A stretch of DNA of 64,000 nucleotides from an uncultured Holophagaceae bacterium (GCA_903927605.1 CAIYNT010000286.1:3003-67002), one strand, 5' to 3'; counted from the first letter of the stretch, positions 1 through 9,003 are shown. Numbers and translations are program-made. The notes: generated by a model not told the origin, from the letters alone.

Positions 1-1391
1 CGAGACTCAAGGAGAACGGGGGTCAGCCGGTTGGAGACTTCGTGGAACAGGGAGGGCACCAGGCGGCCCAGGGCCTCATGCTTCTGGGAATGGACCAGCC
101 GATCCTGCAGGTCCACTTTTTCGGTCATGTCGCGCACGAGGGCCGAGTAGGCCAGTACCCGGTCGTCATTCCCGCGGACGGGGGCGTAGGTGATGTTGGC
201 CGGAAAGGTGACCCCTCCCTTGCGCAGACGGGTGGTGACCATGTCCCGGATCACCTGGCCACGCCCGACCTGCTGGGCCACCTGTTCCAGTTCGCCGATC
301 AGGCCGTCCGGAGTCAGCTGGGCCATGTTCCGCCCCACAATCTCGGGACGGGAGTAGCCGAAGATGCGCTCAGCGGCCATGTTCCAGGTGAGGATCTTCC
401 CATCTGGAGAATAGGAAATGACCGCCTCCCCGATGTTCTGCACCAGGCCTTCCAGGTACCTCCGGGTCTTCAGGTTGTCCTGATTGGCCCGATCCAGTTG
501 CGAATAGAGCTGACTCATCTCCTCGTTCTTCTTTTCCAGCGAGTCCTTGACCTGCTTCAGCTCGGAGTAGAGCCGGGCCGTTTCCATGTTGGACTTGAGG
601 GCGTCTTCCAACAGGTCCTGGGCGTCCGCGACTTTCCCGGGCACCAGGTCAGTCACACTCACGTTGCTGTGCCGGAGGACGGTCGTCTCCACGGCTGGCG
701 GCTGACTTACGTCCTGGGGAGGCGGTAACTCCCTCATGCCGGAGCGCACATTGGACTCGATGAGGTTCAGCATCTCGTCGAAGTCTTTGATCTTCTTGTC
801 CAGGTGGTACTTCTTGAAGGTGTAGCCCACTGTCTCCCTGGTGATAGACAGGAACGTGTCCAGCACGCCCGTGCCGCGGTTGGCCACGGACTCGAAATAA
901 GGAACGCTGCGGAAATTGAGCCGCCGGTTCATGACTCCCACAGCCATGGCGTCCGCCAGATCCCGCTTGTTGTACTGGATGACGAAGGGGATCTGCTTGA
1001 TGTTCAGGCGATTCGCATTGAGGTTGTGGTACAGGTTCGAGAGCGAATCTACATTGTCCTGCATCTTCGCCTCGCTGGAATCTGCGACGAAGACGACGCC
1101 ATCGGCCCCGCCCAACACCACCCGTCGGCTCGCGTCGTACTGCACCTGACCGGGGACGGTATAGATTTGCAGGTGGATGGCATTGCCATAGATGTAGCCC
1201 AGGTTGATGGGCAGCAAGTCGAAGAAGAGGGTGCGGTCCTCCTGGGTGTTGACAGAGAACATCTCGCCCCGCTGAGTATCCGAGCACATCGCGTGCAGGG
1301 ACTGCAGGTTGGTGGTCTTTCCCGACAGGCCCGGCCCGTAATAGACCAGCTTGAGCAGGATCTCGTTAGCACGGGTGTTGAATTGAACCAT
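1..1391 (-). CDS. MglA-type small GTPase fused to PAS domain and sensor kinase (partial)
   Basis: The minus-strand frame from ATG at 1391 stays open to the window edge (at least 463 codons), so the C-terminus is missing. Residues 1-195 are a Ras-like MglA GTPase: P-loop GPGLSGKTT (19-27), a VPGQVQYDASRR switch region, and NKRD at 141-144. A charged coiled-coil stretch (about 255-310) leads to a PAS domain (about 312-425). The sequence then enters a histidine-kinase dimerisation helix with candidate phospho-acceptor His450 in HEVSN, close to the edge. MglA proteins are bacterial polarity switches. Coupling one to a sensor kinase in a single chain suggests nucleotide- or polarity-dependent signalling, which is inference. 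Divergent from uppS. The domain reading is firm; kinase activity cannot be judged because the ATPase domain would lie outside the window. Confidence 0.85.
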   Translation of the reverse strand, partial: MVQFNTRANEILLKLVYYGPGLSGKTTNLQSLHAMCSDTQRGEMFSVNTQEDRTLFFDLLPINLGYIYGNAIHLQIYTVPGQVQYDASRRVVLGGADGVVFVADSSEAKMQDNVDSLSNLYHNLNANRLNIKQIPFVIQYNKRDLADAMAVGVMNRRLNFRSVPYFESVANRGTGVLDTFLSITRETVGYTFKKYHLDKKIKDFDEMLNLIESNVRSGMRELPPPQDVSQPPAVETTVLRHSNVSVTDLVPGKVADAQDLLEDALKSNMETARLYSELKQVKDSLEKKNEEMSQLYSQLDRANQDNLKTRRYLEGLVQNIGEAVISYSPDGKILTWNMAAERIFGYSRPEIVGRNMAQLTPDGLIGELEQVAQQVGRGQVIRDMVTTRLRKGGVTFPANITYAPVRGNDDRVLAYSALVRDMTEKVDLQDRLVHSQKHEALGRLVPSLFHEVSNRLTPVLLES

Positions 1392-1519
1392 GAGTTCGCC
1401 AGGAAAATGGTGAGATTCAGCCTACCACGGGGGCCGTGACGCAAGTCGCCGCCTATCGCTCTCAACGGCAGGCCGCGTGTTAGCATGATCTTTTTCACAC
1501 TTCAGAGGTTCCCGGCGCG

Positions 1520-2206
1520 ATGACCGTCCCGACCCACGTGGCCATCATTATGGACGGCAATGGCCGTTGGGCCGCTCAGAGAGGCTGGCCTCGCATCAAG
1601 GGGCATAAGGCCGGGGTGCTGGCCGTGGAGCGCATCCTGGAGGCGGCCTCTGACGCGGGAATCCGACATCTAAGCCTCTATGCCTTCTCCACCGAGAACT
1701 GGAAGCGTCCCCCTCTGGAAGTGGGGGCCCTCATGGCCCTCCTTCGCATGTACCTGCGCATGTTCGTCCACCAACTCCGCAAGAAGGACATCCGCTTCCA
1801 CCACCTGGGTGCGCTGGAGGGTATGCCGGCAGGCATCCAGGCGGACATGAAGGCTCTGGAGCGCGCCACGGCCTCGAACATGGGCATGACCTTCCATCTC
1901 GCGGTGAACTACGGATCGAGGCTGGAACTGGCCCAGGCCGCCCGGCGCTGCGTGGAGGATGGTCTGCACCCCGAGGCGATCGACGAGGCCGCCCTGGGGG
2001 CCCGACTCTGGACCGCGGGCATACCTGATGTGGATCTGCTCATCCGCACCAGCGGGGAGCACCGCATCTCCAACTTCCTGCTCTGGCAATCCGCCTATGC
2101 CGAGCTCTACATGACGGATCTCCTTTGGCCGGATTTCGGCCCCGCAGACTTGCGGGACGCGCTGGAGGACTATACGCAGCGCGAACGGCGCTTCGGGGGG
2201 ATCTGA
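1520..2206 (+). CDS. uppS: Isoprenyl transferase (undecaprenyl diphosphate synthase)
   Basis: Cis-prenyltransferase that extends farnesyl diphosphate with isopentenyl diphosphate units to make the C55 carrier lipid for peptidoglycan and other surface polymers. The 228-residue length is near the family norm. The N-terminus carries the hallmark HVAIIMDGNGRWA (6-18) with its catalytic Asp, and the C-terminal half has the substrate-binding stretch DLLIRTSGEHRISNF and the WPDF motif. First gene of the block uppS-cdsA-dxr-rseP. Its TGA overlaps the cdsA ATG by one base, so translation is probably coupled. Cytoplasmic, membrane-associated. Confidence 0.96.
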   Translation: MTVPTHVAIIMDGNGRWAAQRGWPRIKGHKAGVLAVERILEAASDAGIRHLSLYAFSTENWKRPPLEVGALMALLRMYLRMFVHQLRKKDIRFHHLGALEGMPAGIQADMKALERATASNMGMTFHLAVNYGSRLELAQAARRCVEDGLHPEAIDEAALGARLWTAGIPDVDLLIRTSGEHRISNFLLWQSAYAELYMTDLLWPDFGPADLRDALEDYTQRERRFGGI

Positions 2207-3093
2207 TGGAGCGGACCACACCCAAGGTGGATACCAGGAACCTGACCGTGCGCATCACCTCGGCCCTGGTCTTCGGCCTCTTCTTCTTCAGCCTTCTCTG
2301 GTTCGGCGATGCACCCTGGGCTCCATGGACCTATCTGGCGGTCATGGCCTTGGCGACTGTCATGGGGGTTCGCGAGATGACCCTCATGGCTCGAGTGCGT
2401 GGCTTCAACCCTTCTCATTTATCAGGCGTTCTGGTGGCCTGGGGCATCCTCGCCCACTTCTTCCTGGCCACCGGAAACCACGATCCTCTTCCTCTGTGGC
2501 TGGTGTTCAGCGGCGGGGCCCTCCTCATCCACTTCGGGGCCCTTTTCTTCGACTCGAAGCTGGAGGAGGCCCTGCCGAGCCAGGCCATCACCTGGCTCGG
2601 GGCCCTTTACCTGGGTTTGGGTCTCGGTTTCCAGCTGAAGCTCTTCATGCTGCAAGGCACGCTGCACAAGACCGGCAGCCGATTGATTCTCGCCCTCTTC
2701 ATCATCACCTGGTTCGGCGACACTGCCGCCTACTTCGTAGGAAGCTACTTCGGACGACACAAGCTGGCCCCCAAGGTCAGCCCCAAGAAAAGTTGGGAGG
2801 GGGCTCTCGGCAACCTGGGTGGCAACTTGATCGGCGCCCTCCTCATGAAGGCCACCGTTTGCACTGAGTGGACCCTGGTGGATGTGGTCACCCTGGGCCT
2901 ACTCCTAGGCGTGGTTGGTCAGCTGGGGGATCTGGTGGAAAGCACCTGGAAGCGCAGCACCGGCGTGAAGGATTCCAACGCGGGCGGCGTGGCCATCCCA
3001 GGCCATGGCGGCATGCTGGACCGCATCGATAGCCTCGTCTTCGCCGCCCCGGTGCTCTATGCCTACGTCCACTTCGTACATGGGTTCAACTAG
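2206..3093 (+). CDS. cdsA: Phosphatidate cytidylyltransferase (CDP-diglyceride synthase)
   Basis: Makes CDP-diacylglycerol from phosphatidic acid and CTP, the branch point of phospholipid synthesis. The ATG at 2206 shares a base with the uppS stop and gives 295 residues; an upstream in-frame start would only run through uppS. The protein is a chain of hydrophobic helices from about residue 18 onward. It ends in the family signature region, with KDSNAGGVAIPGHGG followed by MLDRIDS near residues 250-275. Integral inner-membrane enzyme, second in the envelope/isoprenoid operon, and directly abutted by dxr. Confidence 0.95.
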   Translation: MERTTPKVDTRNLTVRITSALVFGLFFFSLLWFGDAPWAPWTYLAVMALATVMGVREMTLMARVRGFNPSHLSGVLVAWGILAHFFLATGNHDPLPLWLVFSGGALLIHFGALFFDSKLEEALPSQAITWLGALYLGLGLGFQLKLFMLQGTLHKTGSRLILALFIITWFGDTAAYFVGSYFGRHKLAPKVSPKKSWEGALGNLGGNLIGALLMKATVCTEWTLVDVVTLGLLLGVVGQLGDLVESTWKRSTGVKDSNAGGVAIPGHGGMLDRIDSLVFAAPVLYAYVHFVHGFN

Positions 3094-4254
3094 GTGAGAA
3101 CCCTCGCGGTCCTCGGCTCCACGGGGAGCATCGGCATCTCCACGCTGGATGTGGTACGGGCCCACCCTGAGCGGCTGTCGGTAGTGGCCCTGGCGGCCGG
3201 ACGGAACCGGGATCTGCTGAAGGTCCAATGCGAGGAATTCCGACCTCGCTGCGTGTCCATGGGGACGAAGGAGGATGCGGGATGGCTCCGCTCCAGCCTT
3301 TCCTACCAACCGGAACTGCACTGGGGCGACGAGGGCCTGCTGGCCTGCGCCCTCCACCCAGAGGTTGATACGGTGGTCGCCGCCATCGTAGGCAGCGCCG
3401 GGCTTGCCAGTACGGAGGCCGCCCTCCGCGCCGGCCGCCGGGTCTGTGTGGCCAATAAGGAATCGCTGGTGGTCGGCGGGGCCCTCATGCACGAGGCGGC
3501 CCTTGCCGGCGGCGGCGAGCTGCTGCCCGTGGACAGCGAGCACGCGGCCCTGCACCAGCTGCTATCGGACCGTGATCCGGCGACCATCCGCGAGGTCCGC
3601 ATTACCGCCAGCGGCGGACCTTTCCGCGAATGGCCCCTGGCGCGCATCCAGGCTGCGACCATTGATGAGGCCCTGAACCACCCCACCTGGAAGATGGGAC
3701 CGAAGATCACCATTGACAGCGCCACCTTGATGAACAAAGGGCTGGAGGTCATCGAGGCTTCCGTGCTGTTCGGCCTCTCGCCGGACCAGGTGGCCGTGAC
3801 CGTCCACCCCCAGAGTCAGGTGCATGCCATGGTGGGCTTCCACGATGGCAGCTACCAGCTTCAGGTCTGTGCCAATGACATGAAACTGCCCATCCAGTAC
3901 TGCCTGCTCTACCCGGACAAGCAGCCGGGACCCGTGGCTCCCTATCCCTGGGATGAGGCCCGGCAATGGACCTTCGAGGCCCCCGACCTGGAGCGTTTCC
4001 CCTGCTTGGGCCTAGCCTTCCAGGCCCTGCGCGAGGGCGGCACGGCCCCGGCCCTGCTGAATGCCGCCAATGAGGTGGCCGTGGCCGCTTTCCTCCAAGG
4101 CCGTCTTGGGTTCTGGGACATCCAGGCCTGCAACCAGGAGATCCTTGCCGGGATCCCAGCCTCGCCACTGGGGTCCCTTGCCCAAGTGCTGGATGCAGAC
4201 AGGACCGCAAGGCGTCATGCTGAAGGGTGGGTCCAAGCCCGGACCCGACCCTAA
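3094..4254 (+). CDS. dxr: 1-deoxy-D-xylulose 5-phosphate reductoisomerase
   Basis: NADPH-dependent rearrangement and reduction of DXP to methylerythritol 4-phosphate, first committed step of the MEP isoprenoid pathway that feeds UppS upstream. It starts with GTG at 3094, immediately after the cdsA stop. The 386 residues match the usual length. Visible are the Rossmann motif LGSTGSIG (6-13), VANKESLVVGG, the metal- and substrate-binding PVDSEHAA, the ASGGPFR loop and the KMGPKITIDSATLMNKG stretch. Cytoplasmic. With UppS in the same transcript, precursor supply and carrier-lipid synthesis are likely co-expressed. Confidence 0.97.
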   Translation: MRTLAVLGSTGSIGISTLDVVRAHPERLSVVALAAGRNRDLLKVQCEEFRPRCVSMGTKEDAGWLRSSLSYQPELHWGDEGLLACALHPEVDTVVAAIVGSAGLASTEAALRAGRRVCVANKESLVVGGALMHEAALAGGGELLPVDSEHAALHQLLSDRDPATIREVRITASGGPFREWPLARIQAATIDEALNHPTWKMGPKITIDSATLMNKGLEVIEASVLFGLSPDQVAVTVHPQSQVHAMVGFHDGSYQLQVCANDMKLPIQYCLLYPDKQPGPVAPYPWDEARQWTFEAPDLERFPCLGLAFQALREGGTAPALLNAANEVAVAAFLQGRLGFWDIQACNQEILAGIPASPLGSLAQVLDADRTARRHAEGWVQARTRP

Positions 4255-4280
4255 AGCGCCTATCCGAACGCTCAGCCTGG

Positions 4281-5411
4281 ATGTCCATGAAGCGCCTCTC
4301 CCTCGTTCTTTCCCTCGCCCTTGTCTCCGTGGTGGCCTTCAAGTGGCCCGGCGTGGGCTTTTGGGGCCCTGTACTCATGCTTGGCGGCCTGATCTTCCTG
4401 CATGAGGGCGGCCACTTCCTGGCAGCCAAGTACATGGGGATGCCTGTAGAAGTCTTTTCCCTGGGTTTTGGAACCCGCCTCTTTGGGTTCAAATGGCGGG
4501 AGACGGACGTGCGTCTTTCCCTCCTGCCCCTGGGCGGCTACGTTAAGCTCGCGGGCTTCAATCCCGAAGAGCCCGGGGCTGACGATCCCTACGGCTTCCT
4601 CCAGCAGCCCTATGCCAAGCGCATGCTCTTCTACAGTGGCGGCATCCTGGCGAATCTGGCCACCACCCTGATCCTGTTCACCTTCATCGGCGCCGACCAG
4701 GCCCGCGTGACCAAGGTCCAGGAATCCTGGACCGTCATCGAGGTGGTGCCCGGCAGCGCCGCCGAACAGGGTGGCTTGAAGGTGGGCGACGAACTGCGGG
4801 GCATCGGGGATTTGAGCTTCCCGGCCGTGGAATGGGAGGCGGCCGTGGCCTACATCCAGGCCCATCCCGGCCAACCCGTACCCTTCCAGATCACCCGGGA
4901 GGGCGTGCCGCTGGAGTTCCCGCTTACTCCGCGACTCGATGGCGGCAAGGGCCGCCTGGGCTTCATGCCCGCACCGCTGTCCACGCCTCTGGAGCGACGC
5001 ACCCTCCGTCCAGGCGACATCCTGACCGGCGGACGCTATGCCGTGTCCACCTCCTGGCGCATGAGTGGCCAAGTGCTCAGTTTCCTCAAGCGCCTCATCA
5101 GCTTCCAGGCCAAGAGTTCCGAGGTGTCCGGGCCCATTGGCATCATCCGCCAGGGCAGCCGCGCCGCCAAGACTGGCTGGGATGTCTTCCTCTTCATGTG
5201 CGGTGCCATCAGCCTGCAGCTGGGACTGCTCAATGCCTTGCCGATCCCCGCCCTCGACGGTGGCCACATGGCCCTGCTCACCTATGAGAAGCTGCGCCGC
5301 AGGGACCTCACCATCGAACTCAAGGAGAAGATCCTCACCGGCGGCTTCCTGCTGCTGGCCTCTCTGATGGCCCTGGTGATCGTCATGGACCTGCTGAAGC
5401 TGAGGAAGTAG
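4281..5411 (+). CDS. rseP: RseP-family site-2 intramembrane metalloprotease
   Basis: Membrane zinc protease that cuts transmembrane segments, typically anti-sigma factors after a first periplasmic cut. The start is taken at ATG 4281 (MSMKR), with ATG 4287 as an alternative; the frame is open further up only through dxr. The zinc motif HEGGH (41-45) lies in the first membrane helix. One PDZ-like domain (about 145-230, with VPGSAAEQGGLKVGD) lies in the middle, and the second active-site motif NALPIPALDGGH lies near residue 330. At 376 residues it has one evident PDZ rather than the two of the E. coli protein. Last gene of the uppS operon, a typical position for this family. Confidence 0.93.
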   Translation: MSMKRLSLVLSLALVSVVAFKWPGVGFWGPVLMLGGLIFLHEGGHFLAAKYMGMPVEVFSLGFGTRLFGFKWRETDVRLSLLPLGGYVKLAGFNPEEPGADDPYGFLQQPYAKRMLFYSGGILANLATTLILFTFIGADQARVTKVQESWTVIEVVPGSAAEQGGLKVGDELRGIGDLSFPAVEWEAAVAYIQAHPGQPVPFQITREGVPLEFPLTPRLDGGKGRLGFMPAPLSTPLERRTLRPGDILTGGRYAVSTSWRMSGQVLSFLKRLISFQAKSSEVSGPIGIIRQGSRAAKTGWDVFLFMCGAISLQLGLLNALPIPALDGGHMALLTYEKLRRRDLTIELKEKILTGGFLLLASLMALVIVMDLLKLRK

Positions 5412-5416
5412 CCCCG

Positions 5417-6781
5417 TCAGACTCTTGGCAGGAAAATCCGGAAACAGGTACCGCGACCCGGTTCGCTCTCCACCTGGATAGTGCCCTGGTTTTGCTTCAC
5501 GACACCGTGGACCATGGCCAGGCCCAGGCCTGTGCCCTTGCCCGCAGGCTTGGTCGTGAAGAACGGCTCGAAGATCTGCGCCACCAGTTCGGGTGACATG
5601 CCTGAGCCGCTGTCCCTGACGCTGAGGCAGGCATAGTCGCCGGGAACCGCCTCCGTCAGTGCCGCACAGTCTGTCTGAGTCAGGGTCCGGTTGCAGCTGG
5701 TCAATTCGATTCGTCCGGGCCCCACGATGGCATCGCGGGCGTTCACCACCAGGTTGGTCAGAATCTGGTTGAGTTGGGTCGGATCCATCATGACTTTCCA
5801 AGTACCCACCCCGGGCGACCAGACCAGCTGGATCTCGGGCCCCACCAGCCGCCCCAGTACGCCCAGGATTCCGGTCATGGCCTCGTTGAGATCCACCAGA
5901 AGGGGATCCACCGGCTGCTGGCGGGCAAAGGCCAGCAATTGGCCTGTGAGGTCCGCCGAGTGTCGGGCCGCCCGCGTGATTTCCTCCAGGTGCTTGCGCT
6001 CAGGGTGGTCCAAGGGTAGCTGGTACAGGGCCAAGTCTGCGTTGGCAAGGATCACCCCCAGCATGTTGTTGTAATCGTGGGCCACGCCGCCCGCGAAGCG
6101 ACCCACCAACTCCATCTTCTGGGCTTGGTGCAGCTGGGCCTGTAGCCTTGCCTGCTCCCTGAGCAGCTTGCGATGCTCGGTGATATCCCGCCCGATGCCC
6201 AGCACCCCGATGAGGGCACCATCAACATCGAACATAGGGGTCTTGAGTGTCTCGAACAGCCGCAGCTGCTTGGTTGCAACCAAGGTGACCCACTCTTCCT
6301 GTTGCCGGGTTCCACCTGCCGCAACTGCCTCCTGGTCATTCTGACGAAAGAGATCCGCCTCCTCCCGTGCGATGAAGTCGTAGTCCGTCTTTCCGACAAT
6401 CTCGGATTCCTTGGCCCCGAACACCTCTTCAAACGCGCCGTTGCAGCTCAGGTAAAAGCCTGCGGGATCTTTCAGCCATACCAGATCGGGAATGGCGTGA
6501 ATGAGCGTCTGCAGCTTGGCTTCGCGACTGGCGACACTATCCACCAGGCGCTTCACCAGGACGAAGAGCATGGACGCAGTGACCGCTACGAACACCCAAC
6601 CCTTCGCGATACTCACGAGAGTCATGGTCGCCGGGTCGCTCACCAGAGCCTGGACGGCCCGATCAGAAAGCAGGATCCAAAGTCCCGAGAACCCAGCGTA
6701 TAGGATGGTCACCCGTAGCGCTCCGGTAGTGGCCGACGACGATTTCAGGTGGAGCTTGACCGGCTCGTGCATAGAGGACAT
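5417..6781 (-). CDS. Membrane PAS sensor histidine kinase
   Basis: Predicted two-component sensor of 454 residues from ATG 6781 (MSSMHEPV; ATG 6772 is an alternative). Two hydrophobic segments near residues 25-45 and 60-82 frame a very short external loop. A PAS domain follows (about 95-215, beginning near LIHAIPDLVWLKDPAG). The phospho-acceptor helix has GGVAHDYNNMLG, with His in the HDYNN form common in non-classical HisKA proteins. A C-terminal HATPase domain shows NLVVNARDAI (N box), DSGSGM, and GKGTGLGLAMVHG. No response regulator lies beside it, so it is an orphan here. Convergent with rseP, five bases between stops. Signal unknown. Confidence 0.9.
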   Translation of the reverse strand: MSSMHEPVKLHLKSSSATTGALRVTILYAGFSGLWILLSDRAVQALVSDPATMTLVSIAKGWVFVAVTASMLFVLVKRLVDSVASREAKLQTLIHAIPDLVWLKDPAGFYLSCNGAFEEVFGAKESEIVGKTDYDFIAREEADLFRQNDQEAVAAGGTRQQEEWVTLVATKQLRLFETLKTPMFDVDGALIGVLGIGRDITEHRKLLREQARLQAQLHQAQKMELVGRFAGGVAHDYNNMLGVILANADLALYQLPLDHPERKHLEEITRAARHSADLTGQLLAFARQQPVDPLLVDLNEAMTGILGVLGRLVGPEIQLVWSPGVGTWKVMMDPTQLNQILTNLVVNARDAIVGPGRIELTSCNRTLTQTDCAALTEAVPGDYACLSVRDSGSGMSPELVAQIFEPFFTTKPAGKGTGLGLAMVHGVVKQNQGTIQVESEPGRGTCFRIFLPRV

Positions 6782-6944
6782 CCGGGGGATCTGCTTCAAT
6801 CCAATGTCCAATATACAACCCTCAAAGTCCCAGCATTCTCTGGATCGTTGGTGTCTTGTTCGACTCACTTTCAATTCAAGTCTCGGCCTGCCATGGAACG
6901 TGGAGCCCTTGGACGGCACCCAAGAACTGAATCCCGGAGCCACC

Positions 6945-7481
6945 GTGCGTTCAACTTTGTCTCTTGCCCTCCTCGCCACCCTGGCCTTGCCCGCAGCCGA
7001 AAGGAAGGTTCCCGTGTCCCTCTACGACCTCACACTCAACACCCTGGATGGCAAGCCCCAGTCCCTGGCGGCCTACAAGGGGAAGGTGGTGCTGGCCGTG
7101 AACGTGGCCAGCGAATGCGGCTTCACGCCCCAGTACGCGGGACTCCAAAAGCTCTACGCCGAGCAGAAGGACCGGGGCTTGGTGGTGCTGGCCTTCCCCT
7201 GCAACCAGTTCGGCGGGCAGGAGCCGGGCTCTGCGACGCAGATCGCGACCTTCTGTCAGAAGAACTATAGTGTGACTTTTCCGCTCTTCGAGAAGCTTGA
7301 GGTGAGGGGCGCCGGCAAGGCCCCGCTATACCAGTTCCTCACGGCCAAGCACGGAGAACCCGCCTGGAACTTCCACAAGTACCTCGTCGGCAAGGACGGA
7401 CAGGTGATCCAGGCCTTCAGCAGCAAGGTGGCGCCGGACAGCCCCGAACTGAAGGCCGCCATCGAGGCTGCACTTAAATAG
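6945..7481 (+). CDS. Glutathione peroxidase family thiol peroxidase, probably exported
   Basis: Reduces hydroperoxides with a cysteine active site. The GTG at 6945 has a GGAG six bases upstream and gives 178 residues beginning with a short cleavable-looking signal (RSTLSLALLATLALPAAE). The frame stays open upstream without a plausible start. Family motifs: NVASECGFTPQY with the peroxidatic Cys, LAFPCNQFGGQEPG with a second conserved Cys region, and WNFHKYLV with the active-site Trp. Such Cys-type bacterial enzymes often use thioredoxin rather than glutathione, so the electron donor is open. Divergent from the histidine kinase and abutting the marC-like stop. Confidence 0.9.
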   Translation: MRSTLSLALLATLALPAAERKVPVSLYDLTLNTLDGKPQSLAAYKGKVVLAVNVASECGFTPQYAGLQKLYAEQKDRGLVVLAFPCNQFGGQEPGSATQIATFCQKNYSVTFPLFEKLEVRGAGKAPLYQFLTAKHGEPAWNFHKYLVGKDGQVIQAFSSKVAPDSPELKAAIEAALK

Positions 7482-8168
7482 CTACTTCGTCGAAACGATG
7501 GCTGCCGGGGCAGTCTGCTGCATCTCGATGTAGAGGGCCTTCACGCCATTGATGAGGAACTGCATGGCCACAGCCGCGAGGATGAGGCCCATGAGTTTGT
7601 TCACCACATTGGTCCCGATGGCACCCAGGCGCGAGAACACGGCAGGGGCCTTGCGCAAAAAGAGGTAGATGATCCAAGTGTTCAAAAGGATGGCCAGAAG
7701 CACCACGCCGTACTCCAGCCAGCCAAGGCCCACGATCATGCCCATGACCGTCGAGATCGTGCCCGGGCCCGCCACCAGCGGAATGCCGAAGGGGATAATG
7801 GCAAAGTCCTCCGGCAGTTTACGGCTGGCCTCGGCCTTCTGGCTCTCAGTGCTTCGCTCACGGGGATCCTCGCCGTAGAGCATCCCGATGGCACGGTACA
7901 GCACCAGGACGCCTCCCACGAAACGCATGGCCAGAGCTGTGAATCCGAAGAGACTGAACATGAACTGGCCCACCAGCGCGAAGGCCAGCATGGCCGCTCC
8001 GGCGGTGAGGGAGGCCTTCCGGGCGCTGCGGCGCAGGGCCAGACGATCCATGCCCACTGTGGCACTGGCGAAAATGGCGGCAGAGCTGATGGGGTTGAGC
8101 ACGGAGAAAAGCGAGGTGGTGACGCCAAGGGCGAAGGACCAAGTGGGCAGCGGGCCAAGATGGGGCAT
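7482..8168 (-). CDS. MarC family integral membrane protein
   Basis: A 228-residue membrane protein with six hydrophobic segments, matching MarC/YchE-family size and pattern. Motifs include SLFSVLNPISSAAIF at the N-terminus and the half-way IPFGIPLVAGPGTIS, the most conserved family element. The start is MPHLGPLPTW at 8168. The stop abuts the glutathione peroxidase stop tail to tail. The family was once linked to multiple antibiotic resistance but that link was not upheld, so substrate and role are unknown. Confidence 0.9.
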   Translation of the reverse strand: MPHLGPLPTWSFALGVTTSLFSVLNPISSAAIFASATVGMDRLALRRSARKASLTAGAAMLAFALVGQFMFSLFGFTALAMRFVGGVLVLYRAIGMLYGEDPRERSTESQKAEASRKLPEDFAIIPFGIPLVAGPGTISTVMGMIVGLGWLEYGVVLLAILLNTWIIYLFLRKAPAVFSRLGAIGTNVVNKLMGLILAAVAMQFLINGVKALYIEMQQTAPAAIVSTK

Positions 8169-8387
8169 GGCCCAGGTTACCGCAGAGCATGGATCCCTCG
8201 CTGATCACCGGTCAAGCTGACTGTGTCGCCCCTTGCCACACCATCGCAAGTGCACGTTGCATTTCCTGTGGATGAGCGGTAACCCTGGACACGCAAAAGC
8301 CCGTGTCCACTGGCTTTCAATGCCTGGCATGGGATGTGATACCTCTGTGGTGTGGGATTGAAGCCATCTCGCCCCAAAGGAGGCACC

Positions 8388-8729
8388 ATGCGACACCTGT
8401 CTCTGCTCGCCCTCATCACCCTCGCGGCCATCCCGCTCTCTGCCCATGACCACTGGCGCGATTCTCGCCGCATCGTGGTGGTCACGGAGCCCCGCTTCGC
8501 CCCCTGCCGTCCTTGGGAGGGACGTCGCTGGACTGATCGCTGGGAGCACCCTGGTTATGTCCACCGCTACGACTGCGGCGGCCAGGACTTCTCCCACTGC
8601 CCCGGCCCCTTGACCTGCCTTTCCAGGGACGCGTGGAACTTCGGTTCCGCTGAGCCTTCCCGGATTCGACAGCTGGTGTCTACCTCTCGCCCGGACCCTG
8701 AATGGACGGAGCCTGCCCTGGCCACCTAA
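8388..8729 (+). CDS. Small exported protein of unknown function
   Basis: Not recognised. The ATG at 8388 sits seven bases after a strong AAAGGAGG ribosome site, which decides the start over an in-frame GTG or TTG further up. The 113 residues begin with a signal peptide (MRHLSLLALITLAAIPLSA) and continue as a hydrophilic domain rich in Arg, Trp and His. Four Cys residues (in FAPCRPW, YDCGG, SHCPG and LTCLS) could form two disulfides in the periplasm. Monocistronic between marC and another small gene. Confidence 0.75.
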   Translation: MRHLSLLALITLAAIPLSAHDHWRDSRRIVVVTEPRFAPCRPWEGRRWTDRWEHPGYVHRYDCGGQDFSHCPGPLTCLSRDAWNFGSAEPSRIRQLVSTSRPDPEWTEPALAT

Positions 8730-8747
8730 TTTTTTTCGCCATCCATC

Positions 8748-8776
8748 TTGACAAATGCGAAAATAAAACGAATACT
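8748..8776 (+). promoter_or_regulatory. Sigma-70-like promoter for the 8803 gene
   Basis: A perfect -35 TTGACA at 8748-8753 is followed 17 bases later by AATACT (8771-8776; four of six match TATAAT). It lies in unusually AT-rich DNA for this window and ends 26 bases before the small gene at 8803. Confidence 0.6.
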
Positions 8777-8802
8777 GGATAAACGGGACAGATGGAGCCC
8801 CC

Positions 8803-9003
8803 ATGCGGACCTCATTTCGCACCTACGGTTACAAGCTCAGCGGCTTCTTCATGGAATATGGCCCCATCGAGGCCGATAGCCTGGAAGCCGCCAAAGCGCA
8901 AATTCGACAGCGTCTGGGCGTGACTCGCCTGCCCTTGGGTGTCCAGATCTGGGATCTGGCAGAGCGTCCCCTCACCCGCTGGCGGGTGGACGCCGCGAGT
9001 TGA
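8803..9003 (+). CDS. Small hypothetical protein, 66 residues
   Basis: Not recognised. ATG at 8803 follows GATGGAGCC, giving a usable ribosome site, and a consensus-like promoter lies just upstream. The protein is soluble and opens with the strand-like stretch FRTYGYKLSGFFMEYGPIEADSLEAAKAQIRQRLG, which reads as a beta strand followed by a helix. The pattern resembles small single-domain beta-alpha proteins, but no family can be named. The good promoter, start and codon use support a real gene. Confidence 0.65.
   Translation: MRTSFRTYGYKLSGFFMEYGPIEADSLEAAKAQIRQRLGVTRLPLGVQIWDLAERPLTRWRVDAAS

Noticed and set aside
4272..5801. 509-codon open frame on the minus strand
   Set aside because: Antisense to rseP and out of frame with the histidine kinase; no domain is visible.
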